Assembly: GCA_938084575.1 (NCBI GenBank)
Contig: CALKFG010000002.1
Location: 1 to 64,000 of the forward strand
Direction of reading: 5' to 3'
Length of the DNA stretch: 64,000 nucleotides
Source of the DNA: an uncultured Hyphomonadaceae bacterium
Lineage (GTDB): Bacteria; Pseudomonadota; Alphaproteobacteria; Caulobacterales; Hyphomonadaceae
Of the stretch, positions 34,280 through 43,954 are shown one piece after another. The notes below the pieces were generated by a model. That model saw only the letters and a list, made by a program, of their open reading frames with translations, made no database searches and had not been told where the DNA came from. Made by a program: the position numbers and the translations under genes. The stretch's first letter is position 1. Every line of letters starts with the position of its first letter.

Positions 34280-35311
34280 TCAGCCCGGCAAGGCCGGGGC
34301 CGGGGCCTGCAATAGCTGGCTGGTCTGGTCCCGCGACAGCGGCCGCCCCAGGGCAAATCCCTGGGCGAAATCAAACCCGCTCTGGCGCAGCTCGGGCAGA
34401 AGCGCCGTGGTCTCGACGCCCTCGGCGGTGACCGTCATATCCAGCCGGTGTGCGAGCTGCGTGACGCTTTCCAGGATGATCCGGACTCGCGGGGTCTGCA
34501 GCCGCGCAATCAGGCTGGCGTCGACCTTCAGCCCGCAGGCGGGGAAATCCGCCAGCCAGAGGAAAGAAGAATGGCCGGAGCCGAAATCATCCAGCACCAA
34601 TGCCGCCCCGGCCGCCTGTAACCGGACCGCCATGTCCTGCGCCTGCCGGGCGTTGCGCAGCGCCGCCTGCTCCGTCAGTTCAAGGCGCAGGCTGCCGGGC
34701 GGCAAGGAAAACCCCCCGACCAGCGCGGCGACCAGGTCCGCCAGCGTGGCATCATCGAGATCCCGCCCGGTCAGGTTGACCTGCACGAACAGGTCGGGCC
34801 GGCCGGTCTCGGCCTGCCACCGGGCCAGCGCCTCGCTGGCCTGAAGCAGCATGTTGGATGCCAGTGCGCGGTCATCGGTTCGTGGGCCTTGTGCCCGGTC
34901 GCGGCGGTCTTCCCCGTCCCAGCGCGCCAGGGCTTCAAATCCGTCTATCCGCCCGGTGACCAGATTGTAGATCGGCTGATACGCCGCCCGGAGCTGGCTT
35001 TGCGGGTCGCGGGACTCCGCGTCGGCGGTCCCGGCCTCGAGCACAAGCCCGCGGGCCTCGCCAGGGCGGGTGAAGGTGCCGGCCAGATGAACTGCCCGGC
35101 CATCGGCCAGCTGCAGCCCACAGGTCACGCTGGGCTCGTCTCCCGACAGGGCGTCGACCAGGCGCCGCAGGCTGAGCCCGTCGAGAATGTGCCCGAAATC
35201 GGTCAGCGTCCAGTGTCCCGACAGCGCTTCGGTGAACCGTCCGGGGCGCATCTCCAGGCTCAGTGCCTGCTCACCGGCCACCCAGCTCCAGTCACCGAGA
35301 ACGGCGCTCAT
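34280..35311 (-). CDS. EAL-domain c-di-GMP phosphodiesterase, coupled to thrC
   Basis: A 343-residue protein. The N-terminal 100 residues (GDWSWVAGEQALSLE onward) may be a PAS-like sensor, a weak resemblance only. The EAL domain runs from about 108 to 340 with all key residues visible: GFEALARW, QVNLTGRDL (Asn179), LELTEQA, VLDDFGSG (Asp241, Asp242), KVDASL (Lys262), TAEGVET (Glu297) and AQGFALGRP. It should hydrolyse c-di-GMP to pGpG. It has no membrane helix. The ATG at 35311 overlaps the thrC stop (ATGA), making it the last gene of the cytochrome oxidase-thrC operon. Confidence 0.9.
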   Translation of the reverse strand: MSAVLGDWSWVAGEQALSLEMRPGRFTEALSGHWTLTDFGHILDGLSLRRLVDALSGDEPSVTCGLQLADGRAVHLAGTFTRPGEARGLVLEAGTADAESRDPQSQLRAAYQPIYNLVTGRIDGFEALARWDGEDRRDRAQGPRTDDRALASNMLLQASEALARWQAETGRPDLFVQVNLTGRDLDDATLADLVAALVGGFSLPPGSLRLELTEQAALRNARQAQDMAVRLQAAGAALVLDDFGSGHSSFLWLADFPACGLKVDASLIARLQTPRVRIILESVTQLAHRLDMTVTAEGVETTALLPELRQSGFDFAQGFALGRPLSRDQTSQLLQAPAPALPG

Positions 35312-36693
35312 GCGCCCGTCCGCACCGCCAGGATTGCGTCGCGCACAGCGGCCAGGTCGGGGCCAAACCGGGTGAAGACCTCTTCCCGGTCCCGCAGGCC
35401 GGCACACCGCGCCGGCAGCGCAACCGCCTGGCCCGTCGCCTCTGACACGGTTTCGGGGAACTTGGCCGCATGTGCCGTTGACAGGGTGACGTTCACGGCA
35501 CCGGTGTCCGGCAGGTGACGGGCGACGCAGGTTCCGACCGCAGTATGCGGGCAGATCAGCCCGCCGGTCTCGGCGACATATCGCGCCATTTCGGCCAGGG
35601 TGGCGGCATTCGACACCGCGCGGGCCGACAGGCCCATACAGCCCAGCGAGCCGCGTACGGAGGCCGGGATCTCGGCTGCACCGGTCCGGGCATAGGTATC
35701 ATACAGCGTCGCAACCTGTTCGCCATCGCGGCCCGCTGCTTCAAACAGGATGCGTTCAAAATTGCTCGGCACGGTAATGTCCATGGCCGGGCTCGGCGTC
35801 GCCAGAGACGCCCCGCGCGACATCTTCCCGGTCGCGAAAAGGGTTTCGAGGGCGCGGTTCTCATTCACCGCACACACCGCCTCGAACCCCGCCAGCAGGC
35901 CACAGCGGGCGGCGACATATCCGGCCAGGGCATCGCCCATATTGCCGCTGGGCACAATGAAGCGCAGCGGGCGATCTCCCCCGAGGGCGGCCTGGGCGGT
36001 GGCGTAATAGACCGACTGCGCCGCGATCCGCGCCCAGTTGATGGAATTGACACCGGACAGGCCAACCCGGCCGGCAAAGTCCCGGTCGGCAAACATCGCC
36101 TTGACCATGGCCTGGCAGGCGTCGAAATCGCTGTCGATGGCGAAATTGTGGATATTGTCCGCCCCGGTGGTGGTCATGAACAGGCGCTGCACCGGGGAGA
36201 CGCGGTCATGTGGGTGCAGGATGAACAGGTCGACGGCGCTGGCCCCGGCAAACGCCGCGGCGGCGGCCCCGCCCGTATCACCGGAGGTCGCACAGACGAC
36301 GCTCATACGCTGGCCCTGCTGGCTCAGCGCATGATCATATAGCTGGGCGATAAACTGCATGGCGACATCCTTGAAGGCCAGGGTCGGGCCATGATGCAGT
36401 TCCAGGATGAAATGGTTCGGACCCGCCTGGACCAGCGGCGCCACGCTGTGATGCGCGAAGGTCCCATAAGCCCGCGCGCACAGGGCCTCAACCGTGGCCG
36501 GGTCGAGCGCATCTCCCGCGAAGGCCGACAAGACACGGCTGGCGACCTCAATATAGCTTTCCCCGGCCCGGGCCGGTGAAATCTGCGGCCAGCGCGCGGG
36601 GACGTAAAGCCCGCCATCCGGTGCCAGGCCCGCCAGGCAGGCGGTCACGAAGTCGACAGGCGGCGCGGTACCGCGGGTGGAAATATAGTGCAT
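35308..36693 (-). CDS. thrC: threonine synthase
   Basis: PLP enzyme of 461 residues converting O-phosphohomoserine to threonine. The N-terminus HYISTRGTAPPVDF is characteristic of the long proteobacterial type. The PLP Lys lies in HGPTLAFKDVAMQF, and the phosphate-binding region in CATSGDTGGAAAAAF. VPSGNMGDALAGY is also conserved. It begins 3 bases after the SURF1 stop and overlaps the EAL gene by 4 bases. Position downstream of the ctaCDBGE-SURF1 genes is a common alphaproteobacterial order. Confidence 0.96.
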   Translation of the reverse strand: MHYISTRGTAPPVDFVTACLAGLAPDGGLYVPARWPQISPARAGESYIEVASRVLSAFAGDALDPATVEALCARAYGTFAHHSVAPLVQAGPNHFILELHHGPTLAFKDVAMQFIAQLYDHALSQQGQRMSVVCATSGDTGGAAAAAFAGASAVDLFILHPHDRVSPVQRLFMTTTGADNIHNFAIDSDFDACQAMVKAMFADRDFAGRVGLSGVNSINWARIAAQSVYYATAQAALGGDRPLRFIVPSGNMGDALAGYVAARCGLLAGFEAVCAVNENRALETLFATGKMSRGASLATPSPAMDITVPSNFERILFEAAGRDGEQVATLYDTYARTGAAEIPASVRGSLGCMGLSARAVSNAATLAEMARYVAETGGLICPHTAVGTCVARHLPDTGAVNVTLSTAHAAKFPETVSEATGQAVALPARCAGLRDREEVFTRFGPDLAAVRDAILAVRTGA

Positions 36694-36696
36694 GGC

Positions 36697-37401
36697 TCAG
36701 CTCCGGAGGCGCAGACGGCCACGTGCATGATGGAAGGCTAGATAAACACCGATCAGGGCGATGGCCAGACCCCACCAGGTCAGGGCATAGCCGAAATGCC
36801 GCTCGGGGGGCAGCGGATCCGGCGGCGTCAGGAAAGCATATGGATTGGCGGCCAGCCTTGTCCGGTCGAGATCATCGCTCTTGCGCACCACCAGCTGCAA
36901 CGGCTCCAGCACAGAAGCGGGCAGCGTGTCCTGCCCCAGCTGGCGTGCCATCCCGGCCGCATCAAAACTGTACCAGACATTATTGTCCGGCACGTCATCG
37001 GCGGCGAACATCCCGCCACGGCGCAGGTCCGGCGGCAGGCGATTGAACGTGCCCCGCCGCGCCGGCGCCAGAGTCGACACCGGCGTCTGAACCGGGACCG
37101 GACCCCCGGTGGCGTCGATCAGGACCAGCACCCAGCCTGCCTCGTCCGCGAGGCGGGCCGGCGCATAACGCCGCCAGACCGGCTCGCCATCCATCATGCC
37201 GTAGACCTGCTGCAGATAGGCGAGGCTGTCGGTCTGCAGGCGCACCGCGACATCGTCCAGCTGTTCCAGCGCCGCCACCTGCCCGGCGGGTCCGGCCAGC
37301 TTCTGGCTGTACCGCGCATATTGCCAGTTCCCCAGCCAGACCAGAATACCCAGGCTGATCAGCGACAAAACGCTGAGCAGCGGCATTGGACGAAACCTCA
37401 T
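36697..37401 (-). CDS. SURF1-family cytochrome c oxidase assembly protein
   Basis: A 234-residue SURF1/Shy1 protein that helps place heme a in oxidase subunit I. Two membrane segments frame a periplasmic domain: residues 8-25 (LLSVLSLISLGILVWLGNWQ) and near the C-terminus (ALTWWGLAIALIGVYLAF). The WLGNWQYARYSQK sequence after the first segment is characteristic. It overlaps the DUF983 gene by 4 bases and is followed by thrC after 3 bases. Confidence 0.92.
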   Translation of the reverse strand: MRFRPMPLLSVLSLISLGILVWLGNWQYARYSQKLAGPAGQVAALEQLDDVAVRLQTDSLAYLQQVYGMMDGEPVWRRYAPARLADEAGWVLVLIDATGGPVPVQTPVSTLAPARRGTFNRLPPDLRRGGMFAADDVPDNNVWYSFDAAGMARQLGQDTLPASVLEPLQLVVRKSDDLDRTRLAANPYAFLTPPDPLPPERHFGYALTWWGLAIALIGVYLAFHHARGRLRLRS

Positions 37402-37775
37402 CCGCCCGCCTCCCTGTCGTCCCAGCGGGCTTCCCCGGCCTTGTGACGCCAGTTCAGACCGAACAGGACCGATTTGAACGGCCTCAGCAGCCCGACACTT
37501 AAGCCCAGCACCACCGGCGCCCAGACCACCAGCTGGGCCCAGGCCGGCGGGTCGAGCCAGAGCTGGACCAGAACCACCGGAGGCGTGATGAGGATTGCGA
37601 CCAGGAACATCACAAAAAAGGCCGGCCCATCGCCCGATTCGATCCCGCGAAAATCCGCCTTACAGGCCGGACAAGCCGGCCTTAGACCAAGAAAGCCGGA
37701 GAACACCGAAGCCCCGCCACAGGCCGGACAGAGCCCGCGAAGCCCGGCCCCCAGACGGGTGGGTTTTCCGGCCAC
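37398..37775 (-). CDS. DUF983 membrane protein
   Basis: 125 residues with an N-terminal zinc-ribbon-like Cys set (GLCPACGG and ACPACKADF) and two membrane helices (FFVMFLVAILITPPVVLVQL and AQLVVWAPVVLGLSVGLL). DUF983 genes are commonly located between ctaE and SURF1 in alphaproteobacteria, so a role in oxidase assembly is plausible but not shown. It begins 8 bases after ctaE and overlaps the SURF1 gene by 4 bases. Confidence 0.88.
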   Translation of the reverse strand: MAGKPTRLGAGLRGLCPACGGASVFSGFLGLRPACPACKADFRGIESGDGPAFFVMFLVAILITPPVVLVQLWLDPPAWAQLVVWAPVVLGLSVGLLRPFKSVLFGLNWRHKAGEARWDDREAGG

Positions 37776-37783
37776 AAGGCGGC

Positions 37784-38653
37784 CTAATGACCGAGAACAA
37801 GCTGCGGGATGACATAGACAAAGGCGAACAGGAACAACCAGACCACGTCCACGAAATGCCAGTACCAGGCCGCGAATTCGAAGCCGAGATGCTTTTGTGC
37901 CGTCATATTTCCGGCCATGATCCGCAACAGGCAGACGGTCAGGAAGATCGTACCAATGACCACGTGTGCGCCATGGAAGCCGGTCGCCATGAAGAAGGCG
38001 GAGCCGTACACCGTGCCGTCATAGCTGAACTGGGCCTCGGAATATTCCAGCACCTGCAGGCCGGTGAAGCAGGCCCCCAGCACGATGGTCAGGACCAGCA
38101 TGAGTTTGGCATTGCTGAGATTATTATGCTGCAGGGCATGGTGGGCCGCGGTGACGGTCGTGCCGGACAGGAGCAGGATCAGTGTGTTCATCAGGGGCAG
38201 ATGGAAGGCATCAAACGTGGTGACTCCGACCGGCGGCCATTCGGCGAACCGGGCCAGCCCCTCGGCATAGATCGGATTGGTCGAATCAAAGGTTGGTCCG
38301 GTCCGGGCATCAAAGAAGATGGCGAACTCGAAGAAGCTCCAGAACCAGGCGCCAAAGAACATCACTTCCGACGCGATGAACAGGATCATGCCGTATTTCA
38401 GGCCGATTTCGACGACCGGGGTATGGTCTCCGGTGCGGCCTTCGCGCACCACCTGGGTCCACCATCCCATCATCACCCAGAGCACCATGGCGAGGCCGGC
38501 CACGGCCACCCAGGGAAAGCCCTCGGGCAGGCCAAACAGGCCTTTCATGTAGATGACTCCGCCAATGGCCAGGACGGTGACCGCCATGGCGCCGAACAGC
38601 GGCCATGAGGAGGGATTTACAAGATGATAGTCGTGTTTGACGTCTTCAGCCAT
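37784..38653 (-). CDS. ctaE: cytochrome c oxidase subunit III
   Basis: A 289-residue, seven-helix subunit of aa3-type oxidase. The N-terminus HDYHLVNPSSWPLF, SSEVMFFGAWFWSFF-like segment around residue 100 (ASEVMFFGAWFWSFFE) and C-terminal FAAWYWHFVDVVWLFLF are diagnostic. Start at 38653 has AAGGA upstream at a good distance; an ATG three codons earlier has no room for one. It lies 74 bases after ctaG. Confidence 0.96.
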   Translation of the reverse strand: MAEDVKHDYHLVNPSSWPLFGAMAVTVLAIGGVIYMKGLFGLPEGFPWVAVAGLAMVLWVMMGWWTQVVREGRTGDHTPVVEIGLKYGMILFIASEVMFFGAWFWSFFEFAIFFDARTGPTFDSTNPIYAEGLARFAEWPPVGVTTFDAFHLPLMNTLILLLSGTTVTAAHHALQHNNLSNAKLMLVLTIVLGACFTGLQVLEYSEAQFSYDGTVYGSAFFMATGFHGAHVVIGTIFLTVCLLRIMAGNMTAQKHLGFEFAAWYWHFVDVVWLFLFAFVYVIPQLVLGH

Positions 38654-38727
38654 GATCGGCATCCTTGGGTCGGTTATGGATCTTCGACGCCGCTTCTAGC
38701 GCCATCGTTTCGGGTCTAGCAAGAGGG

Positions 38728-39276
38728 TCAGTTCAACGCGGCCGTTTTCGCCGCAGGGTCAAAATTATCGGTCTGGAAAAAGGTATAGGACAGGGTGATG
38801 GTGCGCACATCATCGAGATTGCGCTCTTCATCCATTCTCGGGTCGACGAAAAACAGGACCGGCAGACGGCGGGTCTCCCCTGCCCGGATGACATCTTCCT
38901 GAAAACAGAAACATTCCAGCTTGTTGAAGTACCGGCCGGCCTTGTGCGGCGTCACATTATAACTGGCAATGGCGGTGACATCCTGATCGGACACATTGCT
39001 GACCTCATAAAACGCCAGCCCGTGCGCGCCAAGCGCCAAAGGAAGGTCGGTCTGCAGCGGTCGGAAGACCAGCGGTGCATCAATCACATTGGCATCAAAG
39101 CGCACCACAACGTTCCGGGCGAGCACGGCCTCCGGGGCCTGGCTGGCAATCTGAGTGGTGCCGCCGAATCCTGTCACACGGCAGAACGTATCGTACAGAG
39201 GCTTCGACGCGAAAGCGAGCCCGAGCATGGCCAGCCCGCCAAGACCAAGAACCGAGGCCATACGGGCATTTCTCAT
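38728..39276 (-). CDS. ctaG: cytochrome c oxidase assembly protein CtaG/Cox11
   Basis: A 182-residue copper chaperone that delivers CuB to subunit I. One N-terminal membrane anchor (ASVLGLGGLAMLGLAFAS), then LYDTFCRVTGFGG, and the copper-binding CFCF motif within KLECFCFQED. The start overlaps the stop of the small upstream gene by 4 bases (ATGA). It acts on the periplasmic side of the inner membrane. Confidence 0.95.
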   Translation of the reverse strand: MRNARMASVLGLGGLAMLGLAFASKPLYDTFCRVTGFGGTTQIASQAPEAVLARNVVVRFDANVIDAPLVFRPLQTDLPLALGAHGLAFYEVSNVSDQDVTAIASYNVTPHKAGRYFNKLECFCFQEDVIRAGETRRLPVLFFVDPRMDEERNLDDVRTITLSYTFFQTDNFDPAAKTAALN

Positions 39277-39485
39277 TCCGGGGACTCCGCCGCCGACTCT
39301 GTCATGTCCGGCATTTTACCGCTGAAATAGAAGCCGTTTTCGCCGCTGAAATCCGCGTCCTGAATGCGGAGCGTGGTGGTCACCCCGACCAGAACCACAA
39401 ATACGACCAGGGCCAGGGCCAGCCAGAGATTGCGGCGCTTCTGGGCGGCCAGCCGGAGAATCTCAGGGGACGGGACTTCGGTCAT
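39273..39485 (-). CDS. small single-helix membrane protein in the oxidase operon (CoxF/CtaF-like)
   Basis: About 70 residues: a short basic N-terminus (ILRLAAQKRRN), one membrane helix (LWLALALVVFVVLVGVTTTLRI) and a short acidic tail. Small genes at this place between ctaB and ctaG are common in alphaproteobacteria and are often annotated CoxF or simply as hypothetical; no biochemical role is firmly known to me. The start ATG lies one base after the ctaB stop, and the end overlaps ctaG by 4 bases, so translation of the three genes is coupled. Confidence 0.8.
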   Translation of the reverse strand: MTEVPSPEILRLAAQKRRNLWLALALVVFVVLVGVTTTLRIQDADFSGENGFYFSGKMPDMTESAAESPE

Positions 39486-39486
39486 G

Positions 39487-40449
39487 TCAGTGTCCCACCA
39501 GAGGGAAGTGTAAGCCGGTCGCGTGCTCAATCAGCAGCGCCCCGAACAGGAGAAAAAGATACAGGATGGAAAAGCCGAAGGTTCCCATGGCCAGCTTGCG
39601 CTCGGCATCGCCGGCGTCCGGATCCCCCGCGACGCTGCGCAGCAGACGCACGGCAAACCAGACAAAGCCGGCCCCGGCGCCCAGGGCAACCAGACCGTAG
39701 AGCAGACCGCCAAGGCCCGTCGCCACCGGGACCAGACCCAGCGGCGCCAGCAGCAGCGTATAATAGAGGATTTGCCGCCGCGTTGTCGCCGCACCATGAA
39801 CCACCGGCAGCATCGGCACGCCGGCCCGCTCATAATCCTTGTGGGCAACCAGGCTCAGGGCCCAGAAATGCGGGGGGGTCCACACGAAAATAATCGCGAA
39901 GAGCAACCAGGCATCTGGTGGCGTGGTACCGGTGACGGCGGCCCAGGCGATAACCGGGGGAAACGCCCCGGCGGCCCCGCCAATGACAATATTCTGGGAC
40001 GTCCGGCGCTTCAGCAGCATGGTGTAAAACCAACCATAATAGGCGATCGATACGGCCAGAAGCACAGCTGCTAACAGGTTGGACGCCATCCACATCAGCA
40101 GGACAGACGCGCCGGACAGGATCAGGCCAAGGGCCAGCGCCTCTTCCCGGGGCACGGCCCCGCTGGGAATGGGGCGCGTCGAGGTCCGGATCATTTTGGC
40201 ATCAATGTCGGCGTCATACCACATGTTCAGCGCCCCGGCGGCGCCTGACCCCACAGCGATGGCCAGAACGGAAATCGCGGCCAGGACCGGGTTCATGCTG
40301 ACACCGCTGATCCCCTGCGCCGCCACCAGACCTGCAAGTCCGGTGAACACCACAAGGAAGATGATGCGGGGCTTTAGCAGCTCGAAATAGTCATGCGCCG
40401 TGGCCGGGCGCAGCGCCAGCGTGTCCGGGGTGATCTGCAGGTTCGACAT
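39487..40449 (-). CDS. ctaB: protoheme IX farnesyltransferase (heme O synthase)
   Basis: A 320-residue UbiA-superfamily membrane enzyme that attaches farnesyl to heme B. DYFELLKPRIIFLVVFTGLAG is the family N-terminus. The first Asp-rich motif is NMWYDADIDAKMIRT and TSTRPIPSGAV follows it; the second conserved region is near WTPPHFWALSL and KDYERAGVPMLPVVHG. The heme O it makes is turned into heme A for the oxidase encoded here. ATG at 40449 was preferred over an upstream TTG. It lies 76 bases after ctaD. Confidence 0.95.
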   Translation of the reverse strand: MSNLQITPDTLALRPATAHDYFELLKPRIIFLVVFTGLAGLVAAQGISGVSMNPVLAAISVLAIAVGSGAAGALNMWYDADIDAKMIRTSTRPIPSGAVPREEALALGLILSGASVLLMWMASNLLAAVLLAVSIAYYGWFYTMLLKRRTSQNIVIGGAAGAFPPVIAWAAVTGTTPPDAWLLFAIIFVWTPPHFWALSLVAHKDYERAGVPMLPVVHGAATTRRQILYYTLLLAPLGLVPVATGLGGLLYGLVALGAGAGFVWFAVRLLRSVAGDPDAGDAERKLAMGTFGFSILYLFLLFGALLIEHATGLHFPLVGH

Positions 40450-40525
40450 CCGGGTCGTCTCTCTCAACCTTTGGCCCGCCCCCGGACATTCACCGGGGGA
40501 CGGACCGTTTGAACCAGCTCAGGGC

Positions 40526-42220
<1,695 letters not shown>

Positions 42221-42225
42221 TCAGA

Positions 42226-43161
42226 CTAGTCGGCCATGGCGAGGCGCGCCGCCTCGTCCATTGGAGATGAGGTGGAGACAAGCTGGGTTGCCGCATCGAA
42301 ATCGCCGGTTTTCATCAGCGCCAGCCACGCCGCATACTGGTCCTCGGTGACAACCCGGACCTCGATCGGCATGAAGGCGTGATTGCGCCCGCACAGCTCG
42401 GAACACTGGCCGTAATACACCCCGGTCTGCTCCACGAGGAACCAGCCCTCGTTCAGCCGGCCGGGTATCGCATCGGTCTTGACGCCGAAAGACGGCACCG
42501 TCCACGAATGGATCACGTCGGACGCAGCCGTCTGGTAGCGCACATACCGGTTGGCCGGGATCACCAGGGGATAGTCCACGGCGAGCAGGCGCGGCTGGGA
42601 GGCGCTGACCTCGGCATCCGTCGACAGGTCACGGTGCAGCGGGTTGGACACGAATTCGAGAGCGTAGCCGCTGGCGTCAATCTCGTCCGGATAGATGTAG
42701 GTCCAGTTCCACTGATTGCCCTGAGCCTTAATGGTGACCCAGCCCTTCTGGGCCGCCTCGACGAACAGGTTCGGGTCATCGAGGTCGCCGCTCTCGGCAA
42801 TCTGTTCGAGGTCGGGCTGGTTTTCCTGATAGAACAGGTTGGAGAAGGAGGGCCCGGCAATCGCGACCAGGATCAGGACGGGAACCGCCGTCCACACCAC
42901 TTCGACCACGGTGTTATGGCTGAATTTGCGAGGCTCCGGATGAACCCGCTTATTGTAGCGGACCATGACCCAGACCAGCAGTCCGGTCACCACAAGCGTG
43001 ATCACCGTAATGATGATCAGGACGAAATCGTGGAACCCGATCACCCGCTCCATGATTCGGGTGGCAGGGGCCTGGAAGCCGATGGCTCCCGGCGTGGGCT
43101 CAGAGGCCATGGCACCGAGCGGTGCCAGGAGGCCTGAAATCAGGAATAACAGATAACGCAA
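42226..43161 (-). CDS. ctaC: cytochrome c oxidase subunit II
   Basis: A 311-residue subunit with a signal peptide, two membrane helices (FHDFVLIIITVITLVVTGLL and VVWTAVPVLILVAIAG) and a periplasmic cupredoxin domain. CuA ligands are visible: His in DVIHSWTVPSFG and the set in GQCSELCGRNHAFM (two Cys, His, Met). The most plausible start is a TTG at 43161, because AAGGGAG lies 6 bases before it and it begins the signal peptide; an ATG far upstream would precede an unlikely leader. It is the first gene of the oxidase operon. Confidence 0.94.
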   Translation of the reverse strand: MRYLLFLISGLLAPLGAMASEPTPGAIGFQAPATRIMERVIGFHDFVLIIITVITLVVTGLLVWVMVRYNKRVHPEPRKFSHNTVVEVVWTAVPVLILVAIAGPSFSNLFYQENQPDLEQIAESGDLDDPNLFVEAAQKGWVTIKAQGNQWNWTYIYPDEIDASGYALEFVSNPLHRDLSTDAEVSASQPRLLAVDYPLVIPANRYVRYQTAASDVIHSWTVPSFGVKTDAIPGRLNEGWFLVEQTGVYYGQCSELCGRNHAFMPIEVRVVTEDQYAAWLALMKTGDFDAATQLVSTSSPMDEAARLAMAD

Positions 43162-43324
43162 GACAGACTCCCTTCGGACTTGAGGATCGCCATAGTTCCA
43201 TCGGCGCGTCAGGTCTACCCAGAGCCTCACCGACACAATAAAATGTCGCATGCAGAAGTGTCGCAGCTCATTCGCCACCGATGCGGTTTTAGCGTATCAT
43301 GACGTCTTAAAGAAGGAGTCCCCC

Positions 43325-43888
43325 ATGACCTTGATCAAAAGCCTGGCCGGCCTGCTTGCCGCCCTGCCCCTTGCCATGACCGCGTCCGCGCAGGTCTTCG
43401 TGATCGGAACGGGTCTGGGCGCAGACTGTTATCAGAAGACGTCTGCAGCCTATGCCTCGTTCCGCGATGCAGAAGAGACCTGCACGCGCGCCCTGCGCGA
43501 AGAGACCATGACGCTGGCTAATCGCGCCGCAACCTTCGTCAATCGCGGTGTTCTGCGAATGCGCAATGGCGACTATGAGCAGGCCCGCGACGACTATGCC
43601 AGCGCCCGCCGGATCCAGCCGGACCTGGCCGAGGCCTATCTGAATGACGGCGCCGCGCTGATCTACCAGCGGGACTTCGCCGCAGCGCTGGTCGCCCTCG
43701 ATAAATCGCTCGACCTGAATGTCGGGGATGCCTATGCGGCGCATTACAATCGCGCCATTGCGCGGGAGAATACCGGCGACGTTCCCGGCGCCTATGCCGA
43801 TTTCCAGCGTGCGCTGGAGCTGAAGCCGGACTGGGACCTGGCCGCGCGTCAATTGCAACGCTTCAAAATTTCCAGGTCGGAGGAGTAG
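43325..43888 (+). CDS. exported TPR protein
   Basis: A 187-residue protein with a signal peptide (MTLIKSLAGLLAALPLAMTASAQ) and three or four tetratricopeptide repeats: LANRAATFVNRGVLRMRNGDYEQARDDYASA-type units through ALELKPDWDLA, each split here into 34-residue helical pairs. It should be periplasmic and bind another protein. AAGGAG lies upstream of the ATG. It is divergent from the oxidase operon (163 bases between the starts) and lies 66 bases before tldD on the same strand. No partner can be named. Confidence 0.8.
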   Translation: MTLIKSLAGLLAALPLAMTASAQVFVIGTGLGADCYQKTSAAYASFRDAEETCTRALREETMTLANRAATFVNRGVLRMRNGDYEQARDDYASARRIQPDLAEAYLNDGAALIYQRDFAAALVALDKSLDLNVGDAYAAHYNRAIARENTGDVPGAYADFQRALELKPDWDLAARQLQRFKISRSEE

Positions 43889-43954
43889 GACGACACGGGC
43901 GGCCTGCGCAGACCGCCTCTTGATAAGGCGGCGGGAGCGGGTCATCTAGGGGAC

